Positions 23,729 to 32,329 of a stretch of 64,000 bases of DNA are shown here, piece by piece. Source of the DNA: Rhodococcus ruber. GTDB taxonomy: Bacteria; Actinomycetota; Actinomycetes; Mycobacteriales; Mycobacteriaceae. The first letter of the stretch is position 1. Every line of letters begins with the position of its first letter. Both the position numbers and the translations under genes were made by a program. Where the stretch lies: assembly GCF_027270735.1 (NCBI RefSeq), contig NZ_JAPWIJ010000008.1, forward strand, positions 186,001 through 250,000, read 5' to 3'. Below the pieces are notes generated by a model that worked only from the letters and a program-made list of their open reading frames with translations, did not search any database and was not told the DNA's origin.

Positions 23729-25498
23729 ATGTCGCCCGTGAAGTCATGGATGGAATTGCTGCTGGACGATGCGTCCATCGACGAACTGGAAGCCCACCGT
23801 CGAGAACATCCCGGTGCCGAGGCGCACGCGGCCTCGAGGCTGCGCGCATTGCTCGATCAGCGCAAACAGCGCAGCACCGAACTCTCGGCGCTCAACGACA
23901 TCGCGGTGCGCCTGACGACAGTGCGAGACAATCGGATTCTGCTGCAGGAGGTGGTGGACCAGGCGCGCACACTTCTGGGCGTGGATCTGGCCTACATGGG
24001 TTCGGTGTACGGGAACGAGTTCGTCATCGAAGTCACCAGTGGTGCACTGACGCCGAAGCTCGTGGGCATCAGGCTCGCGCAGGACGAGGGGCTGGTCGGC
24101 CTCATCGTGCGCGGTGCCTCGCCGTCGTGGACTCCCGACTATCAGAGCGAACCTGCCTTTCGGCACATCACCGGAGCAGACAGCGCAGCGCGATCGGAGA
24201 ACATGCGCGGGTTGCTGGGCGTACCGCTGCGGGTGGGCGACCGTGTGATCGGCGCATTGTTCGCGTGCAAACGGTCGGAGCGGGATTTCGCAGACAGTGA
24301 GATCGCCCTGCTGTCGGCACTGGCCGCACACGCGGCCATCGCCATCGAGAACGTGCGGGCGATCGACAAACTCGAAACTCTCAACGCCGAGTTATCTCTT
24401 CGCACTGCGGAATTGGAACAAACTCTGCAATGGGACCGCACGTTGACCCAGGTCGTGCTCCAAGGGGGCGGTGTGCGGAGTCTGGTTCGGGAGGTCGCTG
24501 CGGCCACCGAGCGGCCGGCGTATTTCGTGGCAGATGTTGCGTCCGTGCCGGCTGCTCTGGAGTACACGGCAACCACGGTCGAAACCCTCGTCGACCGCTG
24601 TAGGGCGGGCGCGGAGACGGCCGTCGACGACGCGATGACCGCTCATCGGGTGGTGGCAGCGGGTCACTTCCTGGGGGTGTTGATCTCCGTCGGACCCGAG
24701 GATCACCAAACCCGTCTGCTTCTCGATCGAGCTGCGCCGGCCATTGCGTTGTCACTGGCCGAGGAGCGTGCAGCAGCGGAATCTGCACGCCGTGCACAGG
24801 ACGCCTTTCTGGTGGATCTACTTCTTCATCCCACCTCGTCACCCGATGACGAGCGCAGGCAGTTCCACCGTGCCGGACTGACGCCGGACGTGACGTACTG
24901 CGTGGCCGTTGGGCAAGGAAATGCCTCCAGAGTCGAGTTCGAGGCCATTGCACTACCTCCGGGATCAGTGGTGGCAGAGCAGGGTTCGAGGATTCTGCTG
25001 GTCGTACCGGCCCGGGAGTCTGCTGCAGTTCGCCGCATGATCTCCACCCGCGCGACGGTGGGAATCTCCGAGCCCGCGCGAGGTGCCGACGCCCTGGCGA
25101 CAGCATTCCGCGAGGCGCAACAGACCGTCGATGTTCTGACGACTCTGGGCAGGGACGGTGAAGTGTCGTCGGCCCGCGGTCTCGGGATATATCGAATCCT
25201 GCTCAGTCACATGGCCCGTGAGCATTTGGACGAGCTCACCGAGGAACTGCTCGGCCCTTTGATGGCGGAGCAGAACAAGCGCGGGGTTCCGCTGATGGAG
25301 ACGCTGTCGGTCTATCTCGCACACGGACGGCACCATTCGGCAACTGCGTCGAGCCTGGGTGTGCACGTCAACACGCTCTATCAACGACTGGAGGCGATCG
25401 ACCGGCTGATCGGTACGCAGTGGCGCGACCCGGACGACGCTCTCGATCTTCAAGTGCTGATGCGGTTGCGCAGATCTGCCGATCTGCTGGGTCTGTGA
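23729..25498 (+). CDS. PucR-family transcriptional regulator with GAF domain
   Basis: A 589-residue protein. A GAF domain spans about residues 55-210. A Glu/Leu-rich coiled segment follows near residue 215. The end is the PucR/CdaR HTH_30 domain, with Leu-Ser-Val-Tyr-Leu-Ala-His-Gly and Ala-Ser-Ser-Leu-Gly-Val-His-Val-Asn-Thr-Leu-Tyr-Gln-Arg-Leu. Such proteins sense small organic molecules and activate nearby catabolic genes. It is divergent from the GlcD-like oxidase, the obvious candidate target. Confidence 0.85.
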   Translation: MSPVKSWMELLLDDASIDELEAHRREHPGAEAHAASRLRALLDQRKQRSTELSALNDIAVRLTTVRDNRILLQEVVDQARTLLGVDLAYMGSVYGNEFVIEVTSGALTPKLVGIRLAQDEGLVGLIVRGASPSWTPDYQSEPAFRHITGADSAARSENMRGLLGVPLRVGDRVIGALFACKRSERDFADSEIALLSALAAHAAIAIENVRAIDKLETLNAELSLRTAELEQTLQWDRTLTQVVLQGGGVRSLVREVAAATERPAYFVADVASVPAALEYTATTVETLVDRCRAGAETAVDDAMTAHRVVAAGHFLGVLISVGPEDHQTRLLLDRAAPAIALSLAEERAAAESARRAQDAFLVDLLLHPTSSPDDERRQFHRAGLTPDVTYCVAVGQGNASRVEFEAIALPPGSVVAEQGSRILLVVPARESAAVRRMISTRATVGISEPARGADALATAFREAQQTVDVLTTLGRDGEVSSARGLGIYRILLSHMAREHLDELTEELLGPLMAEQNKRGVPLMETLSVYLAHGRHHSATASSLGVHVNTLYQRLEAIDRLIGTQWRDPDDALDLQVLMRLRRSADLLGL

Positions 25499-25535
25499 TC
25501 CGAGCGAATCGGTCCTCGTCGGATAGCGTCGGGAT

Positions 25536-26081
25536 ATGGCAGCCGACTTTTCGTGGTCTCAGTTTCTGTGGATAGTCTTCGTTTTCGTCGGTGTGCCGTC
25601 GACACTCTGGGCTCTCTTGCTGTGGGTCCGGTTCAGGAAGCGCAGGGAGAGAGCGGGGACCGGCCCGCTGGGCTTGTGGGCCACCGGATCGGTAGCCCTC
25701 GCATCAGGTTTCGTTTCGTGTGCAGGCTGGTTGAGCTGGTCTGCCGATCAACGGGGTGAGTTCCGCGGACCCGGGCTCCCGGCCCCGAACGCGTTCCCGT
25801 CCTGGCAAGTGGCGGCGTGCGGGGCCACGGTGGTGCTGCTGTGCCTTGTTGCCGCGCATCTGTCGCGATGGTCGAATTCCGGCGGACACGTCGCTGCGCT
25901 GGGCACGACCGCTGGATTCTCGACGGCATTCTGCGTCGAAGCCAGCACCGACGTGACCGGGCAGTCGGGCGTGGGTGTCATTCTGTGCATGCTCGGCTGG
26001 GGGTTCGGCCTGACCCTGCTGATCATCGTTCGGAACACGTCGGTGAACCTGGCACGGAAAAGGCCGCCGGTCGAGCCGTGA
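25536..26081 (+). CDS. Integral membrane protein of unknown function
   Basis: A 181-residue protein with about five hydrophobic segments: residues 8-28, 47-64, 90-107, 115-132 and 145-163. A basic stretch (Arg-Phe-Arg-Lys-Arg-Arg-Glu-Arg) follows the first. It starts 37 bases after the PucR gene, in the same direction, and converges on the SDR gene six bases away. No family is recognised. Confidence 0.6.
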   Translation: MAADFSWSQFLWIVFVFVGVPSTLWALLLWVRFRKRRERAGTGPLGLWATGSVALASGFVSCAGWLSWSADQRGEFRGPGLPAPNAFPSWQVAACGATVVLLCLVAAHLSRWSNSGGHVAALGTTAGFSTAFCVEASTDVTGQSGVGVILCMLGWGFGLTLLIIVRNTSVNLARKRPPVEP

Positions 26082-26087
26082 ACGACG

Positions 26088-27047
26088 TCAGATCTCGATT
26101 CCCGTTGCCTCGACCACGCTGGCCCACAACGCATCTCGTACACGAGGTGAATCTCCCCGCCAGGAGGGGTAATGAGTCGGGCGCGGCGCGCGGTCGTGCC
26201 AGAACGTGCCGGTGCTGGTCAACGCAGGATCGGCTGCCACGAGCCACACGATGGTGTCCGCCCCGTCGTCAGCGCTGCGCAGAATCGGCTTCATCACCGA
26301 ATTGAACAGCGGCATGGAACCGGTGACGCCGGGAGTGGCCGCCCAGCCCGGGTGCATGCTGTGCACCACTGGATCGTCTTCGAGCGAAAAGCGTTCGGCC
26401 AGTTGCTCGGCCACCACCACCTGCATTCGCTTCGTGCGAGCGTACGCAGTCATGCCGGAGTACTTGCCGTTCTCGTACTCGAAGTCGGAGTTCTGCAGCG
26501 GCACCGCATACATGCCGCCGCTCGAGACGAACACGACTCGTGATCCGGCGTCGAACAATTCTCTCAGTCCCACCGTCAGCGCGACCGGTCCGAGAACATG
26601 GGTGGCAAAAGCGGATTCGTGTCCTTGTGCAGACAGCTGCCGCTCGTCCGGCATCACCCCGGCACAATGTACGAGCGCGTGCACCGCCGTCAGCTCGGAC
26701 GCCAACGCCGCGATCAACGCCGCCACGGAATCGAGATCGCTGATATCGCACTCACGCACCACCAGCGAGGCGTCGGGCACCTCGGTTCGGATGGCGGCGG
26801 CGGCGGACTCGAGTCGCTCGGCCGATCGGCCGACCAGGTGTACCCGCGCCCCGAGCCGTGCGAGTTCTTTCGCGGTGGCGGCTCCCAAGCCGGACGACGC
26901 ACCGGTCACCACCATGTCGATGGGGGAGGCGAACGGCGTCGGATCGGCAGCCCAGAACCGGCGACGCACCGTGGCGCCGATCCGGGAGTATCCGGGAACG
27001 ATTGCTCTGTCGAGGATCGTGTCGACCGTGCGGCTCAGCAATGACAT
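26088..27047 (-). CDS. Short-chain dehydrogenase/reductase (DHRS12-like)
   Basis: About 319 residues from the ATG at 27047; a frame 15 codons longer also exists and neither has a clear site. The Rossmann motif Thr-Gly-Ala-Ser-Ser-Gly-Leu-Gly follows an N-terminal extension of about 45 residues. The catalytic set is Ser in Val-Phe-Val-Ser-Ser-Gly and Tyr-x-x-x-Lys in Tyr-Ala-Arg-Thr-Lys. The Pro-Gly-Trp after the active site and the long extension fit the retinol-dehydrogenase/DHRS12-like group. The substrate is unknown. It is divergent from the amylosucrase gene. Confidence 0.8.
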   Translation of the reverse strand: MSLLSRTVDTILDRAIVPGYSRIGATVRRRFWAADPTPFASPIDMVVTGASSGLGAATAKELARLGARVHLVGRSAERLESAAAAIRTEVPDASLVVRECDISDLDSVAALIAALASELTAVHALVHCAGVMPDERQLSAQGHESAFATHVLGPVALTVGLRELFDAGSRVVFVSSGGMYAVPLQNSDFEYENGKYSGMTAYARTKRMQVVVAEQLAERFSLEDDPVVHSMHPGWAATPGVTGSMPLFNSVMKPILRSADDGADTIVWLVAADPALTSTGTFWHDRAPRPTHYPSWRGDSPRVRDALWASVVEATGIEI

Positions 27048-27118
27048 GGCGCTCTGATACCCCGCGGTAACCGGATGTATGCGCGTCCACACGCTGGGGT
27101 CGATGCCAGAATGAGTCC

Positions 27119-29032
27119 ATGGTTCACCCCGCCGTCTCCGACGTCACCCGCGAGATCCTCGCCGAACTTCCCGCACACCGACGCGAGACGTTCGAGTTGC
27201 GCCTCGAGCAGTGGTTTCCCGATCTGCACGACGCGGTGACCGCTGTCTACCCCGATCCCGACTCCGCGGCGGCCGGCCTGGTGGACATCGCCGCCCGTGC
27301 ATACGCGGAGCGATCCGAGGATCTGCACAGACTCGATCAGCGCCGACTGCTCGAACCCGACTGGTTTCAGCAGCCCGACATGTTCGGCTACGCCTGTTAC
27401 GTCGACCGGTACGGACAGACGCTGCACGGGGTGGGTGAGCGGCTCGACCACCTGACGGATCTCGGTGTCACCTACCTACACCTGATGCCGCTGTTGCAGC
27501 CCAGGCCCGGCGACAACGACGGTGGATACGCAGTGATGGACTACCGCGCGGTGCGAGAAGATCTGGGCACCAACGAGGATCTGCGCGCGCTTGCGCAGAC
27601 GCTGCGCGAACGCGGCATCAGCCTTGTGGTCGACCTGGTTCTCAATCACGTTGCTCGCGAGCACGAGTGGGCTACCGAGGCGCGTGCCGGTGATCCGAAA
27701 TACCGCGACTACTTCCTGATCTATCCCGATCGGACCACTCCGGACTCGTACGAGCGCACCCTCCCCGAAGTATTTCCCGATTTCGCGCCCGGCAGTTTCA
27801 CCTTCGACGACGAACTCGGCGAATGGGTGTGGACGACCTTCAACGAATGGCAGTGGGATCTGAACTGGGCCAATCCTGCTGTGCTGCAGGAGTTCGCGAG
27901 CATCGTGCTGCATCTGGCCAACGTGGGAGTCGAGGTGCTGCGTCTCGACGCGATCGCGTTCCTGTGGAAGCGGCTCGGCACCAACTGTCAGAATCAACCC
28001 GAGGTGCATGCGGTCACCCAGGCTCTGCGGGCCACCGCTCGACTGGCTGCTCCGGCCACCCTGTTCAAGGCCGAGGCAATCGTCGGACCCCGCGATCTGC
28101 TGCCGTACCTGGGCCAGGGGCGGCACACCGGACGAGTCTCGGACATCGCTTACCACAATTCGTTGATGGTGCAGGTCTGGTCGATGTTGGCAACGGGCAG
28201 TACGGCTTTGGCGCGTCACGCGTTGGCGTCGTTGCCCCCGACGCCGCCGAGCGGCACCTGGGTGACCTACGTTCGCTGCCACGACGACATCGGCTGGGCC
28301 ATCGACGACGGCGACGCAGCGTCGCTCGGACTCTCGGGCACAGGGCACCGCCACTTTCTGGCCGACTGGTACTCCGGCGAATTCGACGGCTCCTGGGCCG
28401 AAGGCCTGGTGTTCCAATTCAACCCCGACACCGGCGACCGCCGTATCAGTGGAACCGCGGCCGCGCTCACCGGGCTGGGCCCGTCCCGCCTCGATCCCGA
28501 CGGCGCGTTCGGGCGAATCTTTCTGTCGCATGCCATCATTGCCGGGTGGGGCGGCATTCCCGTCGTGTGGAGCGGTGACGAACTCGGCTCCCCGGGAGAT
28601 CCGAACTGGGCAGCCGAACCGGCTCATGCCGAGGACAACAGGTGGGTGCATCGGCCCCGGGTCACCGACGCCGACCGCGCCGGTCGGTTCGAGCAGGGTA
28701 GCGATGCGCAGCGGGTGTTCGACGGTATCGCCCGAATCGCGAAGGTGCGCGCCGGTCTGCCTATGCTGCACGCCGAGGCACCGGTCGACGTGCAGACCGA
28801 ATCGGACGACGGCCTGCTCGTCGTGCGCAGGCGTCATCCCAGCGGCACCCTCGTCGGCCTCTACAACGTGACGGCCGACCACCGGCCCTTTCCCCACGCG
28901 GAGCTGATCGAGCTCGGCATCCCGGCCCCGACCGAGGTGCTCTCGCAGCACGATCTGCACGTCGACGACACCGGATCGGTGTGGTTGCCGCCGTACGCGG
29001 CATGGTGGATCGTCGACAGCCCTCGCCGCTAG
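27119..29032 (+). CDS. Amylosucrase (GH13 family, subfamily 4)
   Basis: A 637-residue protein, the usual amylosucrase length. The nucleophile is Asp277 (Leu-Arg-Leu-Asp-Ala), the acid/base Glu319 (Lys-Ala-Glu-Ala), and the third acid is in His-Asp-Asp-Ile-Gly-Trp (Asp389-Asp390), the form typical of amylosucrase rather than alpha-amylase. The N-terminal helical domain and the final Tyr-Ala-Ala-Trp-Trp are also family features. It uses sucrose to extend alpha-1,4-glucan and releases fructose. No signal peptide is seen, so it acts in the cytoplasm. It may feed storage glucan. Confidence 0.9.
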   Translation: MVHPAVSDVTREILAELPAHRRETFELRLEQWFPDLHDAVTAVYPDPDSAAAGLVDIAARAYAERSEDLHRLDQRRLLEPDWFQQPDMFGYACYVDRYGQTLHGVGERLDHLTDLGVTYLHLMPLLQPRPGDNDGGYAVMDYRAVREDLGTNEDLRALAQTLRERGISLVVDLVLNHVAREHEWATEARAGDPKYRDYFLIYPDRTTPDSYERTLPEVFPDFAPGSFTFDDELGEWVWTTFNEWQWDLNWANPAVLQEFASIVLHLANVGVEVLRLDAIAFLWKRLGTNCQNQPEVHAVTQALRATARLAAPATLFKAEAIVGPRDLLPYLGQGRHTGRVSDIAYHNSLMVQVWSMLATGSTALARHALASLPPTPPSGTWVTYVRCHDDIGWAIDDGDAASLGLSGTGHRHFLADWYSGEFDGSWAEGLVFQFNPDTGDRRISGTAAALTGLGPSRLDPDGAFGRIFLSHAIIAGWGGIPVVWSGDELGSPGDPNWAAEPAHAEDNRWVHRPRVTDADRAGRFEQGSDAQRVFDGIARIAKVRAGLPMLHAEAPVDVQTESDDGLLVVRRRHPSGTLVGLYNVTADHRPFPHAELIELGIPAPTEVLSQHDLHVDDTGSVWLPPYAAWWIVDSPRR

Positions 29033-29106
29033 GACAAGCGCTGTCGTGACCGGGCTGTTACCCTGCCCGAGACGGTCGGCTGGATACGAACAAGGGGACA
29101 ACCTCG

Positions 29107-30063
29107 ATGCTGCATGCTCGGATACGAAGTCTGGTGCTCGCTGTAGTGGCGATATTGGTCGCCACGATGGCAACGGTGCTGATGGGGTCCGGTGTGGCAC
29201 GGGCCGATTCCGAGCTCGTCTACGTCTACTCGCCGTCGATGGACAAAAACATCCCGATCAAGGTGCTCAAAGCTGCCGGGGGCGGACCCGCGCCCACTCT
29301 GTATCTGCTCGACGGACTGCGCGCGCCCGAGGACAACAGTGGCTGGCTCATCGAAACCGACGTCGAGAGCTTCTTCGCCGACAAGCACGTCAACGTGGTC
29401 ATTCCGTTCGGCGGCGGCGGAACCTTCTACTCCGACTGGCAGCGCGACGACCCCAAGCTCGGACGGGTGAAGTGGGAAACCTTCCTCACCCAGGAACTAC
29501 CGCCCTTCATGGCCGATCGTTTCGGCAGTGACAACGTCAACAACGCCGTCGCAGGACTGTCGATGAGCGGCACCTCCGCGCTCAACTTGGCCGCGCATCG
29601 CCCGGATTTCTACAAGGCGGTGGCATCGTTCAGCGGCTACCCGACGGCGAGCAGCCCCGGATTTGCCCAGGGCATCTCGGTGGCCGTCGGCGAGATGGGC
29701 GGCAACGCTCGCAACATGTGGGGCACCTGGCCGTCCGCGGACTGGATCCGTAACGATCCGTCTCTCAATGTCGGCGCATTGCGAAACACGGCAGTCTTCG
29801 TCTCTTCGGGGAGTGGCTCACCGGCTACGGACCCAGTGTTCAACCCGGCCAGCAGCCGCTTCGACCCCGTCAAATTTGCACAGATGGTGCCACTGGAAAC
29901 GGCTGCCGGCATGAGCAGCCGCGCATTCGTTCCGTTGCTGCAGGCCGCAGGCGGTCGTCCCAACGTCAAGATCACCGGTACCGGTGTGCACTGGTGGAAC
30001 CACTGGGAGCAGCATTTGCACGAGGCGTGGTTCGAGACCATCGCCCCGGCAGTCGGCGGCTGA
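29107..30063 (+). CDS. Antigen 85-type mycolyltransferase, secreted
   Basis: A 318-residue protein, paralogue of the one at 14709. A signal peptide ends at about residue 34 (Val-Ala-Arg-Ala-Asp). The nucleophile is Ser152 in Gly-Leu-Ser-Met-Ser-Gly and the catalytic His is His295 in Val-His-Trp-Trp. The Phe-Tyr-Ser-Asp-Trp and Thr-Phe-Leu-Thr-Gln-Glu-Leu-Pro strands are shared with the paralogue. It follows amylosucrase by 74 bases. The 3' end overlaps the convergent glycosyltransferase by 92 bases. Confidence 0.9.
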   Translation: MLHARIRSLVLAVVAILVATMATVLMGSGVARADSELVYVYSPSMDKNIPIKVLKAAGGGPAPTLYLLDGLRAPEDNSGWLIETDVESFFADKHVNVVIPFGGGGTFYSDWQRDDPKLGRVKWETFLTQELPPFMADRFGSDNVNNAVAGLSMSGTSALNLAAHRPDFYKAVASFSGYPTASSPGFAQGISVAVGEMGGNARNMWGTWPSADWIRNDPSLNVGALRNTAVFVSSGSGSPATDPVFNPASSRFDPVKFAQMVPLETAAGMSSRAFVPLLQAAGGRPNVKITGTGVHWWNHWEQHLHEAWFETIAPAVGG

Positions 30064-30946
30064 CCAACCCTTGGACGTGTTCCAGCCGCACCTGAAATGC
30101 TCCGCAGAACTGGCCGAGTAACAGCGCCCATCTGCCACTCGGCAACGGGTGAAGGATTTTCGGGAGACATGGGTTTCGCGCGATTGCCAGGTAGACGATT
30201 CCCCAGGCCTGCAGTGCCATGACCTTCACCAGGGGTGGATTCCAAGCGCCGCGCGAGCCGTGCTTGACGCTGATTCGGTAGGAAGAGCGGCCGTAGCGCA
30301 CGCCCTGCCGAAACGTTGCTGTCACCGTGTCTCGCAGCCGATATGCAACCAGTGCGTCGGGCGTGTGGGCGAGACTGAATCCAGCTTGCTGTATCCGCCA
30401 AGAGATGTCGATATCTTCACCGCCGGCGACAAGGTTCTCGTCGAAGTTGCCTACCTGATCGACTACTCGTCGCCACATCGCGAAGTTGTTGCCGTGTGCG
30501 AATGGTAGATACTCGGTCTCGAATCTGTCCGCCGGTGCCGGGACGTCGCGCCACGTCGCCACCTTCGGAGAGTTCAGTGTGTGCACCTCGATCGGGCCGC
30601 CGACGGCATCTGCTGTCTCCGCGGCTCGGGTCAGGGCAGTGAGCCAATTCGGGTACACGGCATCGTCCTGGTCCGTGAAGGCAAGAAAGTCTCCGCGGGC
30701 GGCGGCGATGCCCGCATTCTTCGCGTGCGAGGTGCCCTGGACATCCGAGCTGTCGATCCACCGGATGTCCACCGGCAGCCCAAGCTGATCCAGATGCTCG
30801 CGGAGTCCATCGGTCGATCCGTTGTCGCTGACTATCACCTCGAAATCGCCCTCGTAGTCTTGCGCAGCGAGAGCGGCCAACTGAACATCGACGTCCGGCA
30901 AGCCGTTGAAGCAAGGAAGGATCACGGATACAAGACCTATAGGCAT
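29972..30946 (-). CDS. Family 2 glycosyltransferase
   Basis: About 324 residues from an ATG at 30946. GT-A signatures are in order: Val-Ser-Val-Ile-Leu-Pro-Cys-Phe-Asn, Val-Ser-Asp-Asn-Gly-Ser-Thr-Asp, Phe-Thr-Asp-Gln-Asp-Asp (DxD), and Gly-Gly-Glu-Asp-Ile-Asp. A basic, partly hydrophobic C-terminal region follows. It transfers a sugar from a nucleotide donor, probably to a cell-surface polysaccharide, but the acceptor is unknown. The last 30 codons lie over the mycolyltransferase 3' end, so the true end might be shorter. Confidence 0.8.
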   Translation of the reverse strand: MPIGLVSVILPCFNGLPDVDVQLAALAAQDYEGDFEVIVSDNGSTDGLREHLDQLGLPVDIRWIDSSDVQGTSHAKNAGIAAARGDFLAFTDQDDAVYPNWLTALTRAAETADAVGGPIEVHTLNSPKVATWRDVPAPADRFETEYLPFAHGNNFAMWRRVVDQVGNFDENLVAGGEDIDISWRIQQAGFSLAHTPDALVAYRLRDTVTATFRQGVRYGRSSYRISVKHGSRGAWNPPLVKVMALQAWGIVYLAIARNPCLPKILHPLPSGRWALLLGQFCGAFQVRLEHVQGLVSRRLPGRWSRTTPRANAAPSGSTSAHRYR

Positions 30947-30988
30947 GTTTGTGAACAATACCTGGGAATGTTCGATATTCTTGTTGCC

Positions 30989-31351
30989 GTGACGACACCG
31001 CCCAGCATCTCCGTCGACTACACGGTGCTCGACTGCCCCGATCCGGCTGCGCTGGCGCGCTTCTACAGCACCATCCTCGGCTGGGAACCAGTTTACGACG
31101 ACGGCGATTGGGTGGTGGTTCACGGCCCGGGCGAATTACGTCTGGCCTTCCAGCGGGCCCCGGAGTTCACCCCGATCGACTGGCCGAGCGAGGGCATCAA
31201 GATTCACCTCGACCTGGTCGTGGACGACATGGAACAGGCACGAGACTTCGTCGTCGACGCGGGGGCCGAGCTGATAGACCGAACGCATTCCTCGTTCTGG
31301 GTGTACCGCGACCCCGCGGGGCACATCTTCTGCCTGTGCAAAAGAGAGTGA
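30989..31351 (+). CDS. VOC/glyoxalase-fold protein
   Basis: A 120-residue protein from a GTG at 30989, 42 bases from the divergent glycosyltransferase start. It has the pair of beta-alpha-beta-beta-beta modules: Asp-Pro-Ala-Ala-Leu-Ala-Arg-Phe-Tyr, Ile-His-Leu-Asp-Leu-Val-Val-Asp-Asp and the closing Asp-Pro-Ala-Gly-His-x-Phe-Cys-Leu. The group covers lyases, dioxygenases and drug-binding proteins, so the activity is open. Confidence 0.8.
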   Translation: MTTPPSISVDYTVLDCPDPAALARFYSTILGWEPVYDDGDWVVVHGPGELRLAFQRAPEFTPIDWPSEGIKIHLDLVVDDMEQARDFVVDAGAELIDRTHSSFWVYRDPAGHIFCLCKRE

Positions 31352-31387
31352 CGACGAGCAATGCAGCCCGGTCGACTCCGGGAAGGC

Positions 31388-32254
31388 CTAGGCAACTCGG
31401 ATCTGTGGTCGAGAGACATCGAGATCTGCCTGCTCGCCCAGCCAGCGCGCGAGTACCTGGCATCCGGTGAGTTCGCCGTCGTACGGTTCACGCGCATAGG
31501 CGATGTGTCGGCCGCCGCCGGGGTTGGCCCATTCGAATCGGTGCCAGCGCATCGACTGCGGAAGATACCCGGCCACCTCGGTGGCTGCGGTGCGAAGGCG
31601 TCGAACATCCTTCACCCACTGGGAGGGTCGGAGGCGAGTCCGGGTCGCATTCTGGAAGCTGTTGCTGCGCAGTAAGGTCCACAGTTCACGCAGCCAGATT
31701 CTCGGAGTGCGAAACGACATCCAGCGGGTGAGGTCGGCGATGTCGCGAATCAGGCTGTCGTCACTGGCGTTACAGATCATGTCGGTCTCGAGGCCGATCC
31801 AGCGAACCGGAATCGACGCGGGCAGCGCCGGGCCCGGGCCTGCGACGCCGCGTCCAGCGCATCCACTCACCACGTCGGCCGGTTGCTGGGGATCGGACAC
31901 CAAGCCCGCAGCAACAATCCGGGTGCCGTCGATCGTGCCGTCGGCGACGAGTCCGAGCACCTCACGCACCACGGTCGCACCTTGGGAATAGCCGATCAGC
32001 GCGATCGGCCCGGTGGTGCCCTCGACTGCGCGACGGAGGCGCCGGACACCGATGTCGGCACTGTGGCGGAAGCACAATCCGCCGAGTGAAACAGGACCGT
32101 ACGACGCCGGGTAGCCGACCCATCGTCCGACGAAGCGGTCGTCGAGTTCGCCGACGACGCAGGCGAGCAGCCCGGTCACCGACGTCCGCTGGTCGGACGG
32201 ATGCGATTCTCCGGTACCCCCGACGGCGAGTACGGTGACCTGATCCTGGTTCAT
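31388..32254 (-). CDS. Alpha/beta hydrolase of the cutinase / PE-PPE / lysin B type
   Basis: A 288-residue protein. It opens with a Val-Leu-Ala-Val-Gly-Gly-Thr-Gly-Glu-Ser strand (oxyanion region). The nucleophile elbow is Gly-Tyr-Ser-Gln-Gly-Ala, as in cutinases and mycobacteriophage lysin B. A His in the last 60 residues would complete the triad. No signal peptide is obvious, which is unusual for a cutinase, so it may act on intracellular esters or leave by another route. The substrate is unknown. Confidence 0.7.
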   Translation of the reverse strand: MNQDQVTVLAVGGTGESHPSDQRTSVTGLLACVVGELDDRFVGRWVGYPASYGPVSLGGLCFRHSADIGVRRLRRAVEGTTGPIALIGYSQGATVVREVLGLVADGTIDGTRIVAAGLVSDPQQPADVVSGCAGRGVAGPGPALPASIPVRWIGLETDMICNASDDSLIRDIADLTRWMSFRTPRIWLRELWTLLRSNSFQNATRTRLRPSQWVKDVRRLRTAATEVAGYLPQSMRWHRFEWANPGGGRHIAYAREPYDGELTGCQVLARWLGEQADLDVSRPQIRVA

Positions 32255-32329
32255 GCTCTCGAGTCTGGCGGGCGAACCTGAGCCCGATGCCCGACAAACG
32301 CTGAGAACTGTCTGGCAGTTCGGCCCCGA

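Noticed and set aside
22645-24300. 551-codon plus-strand frame opposite the GlcD-like gene
   Set aside because: Both GlcD and PucR frames have clear family motifs; this frame overlaps both and has none.
27476-29200. 574-codon minus-strand frame opposite amylosucrase
   Set aside because: It mirrors a well-supported GH13 gene with all catalytic residues; long antisense frames are common at this GC content.
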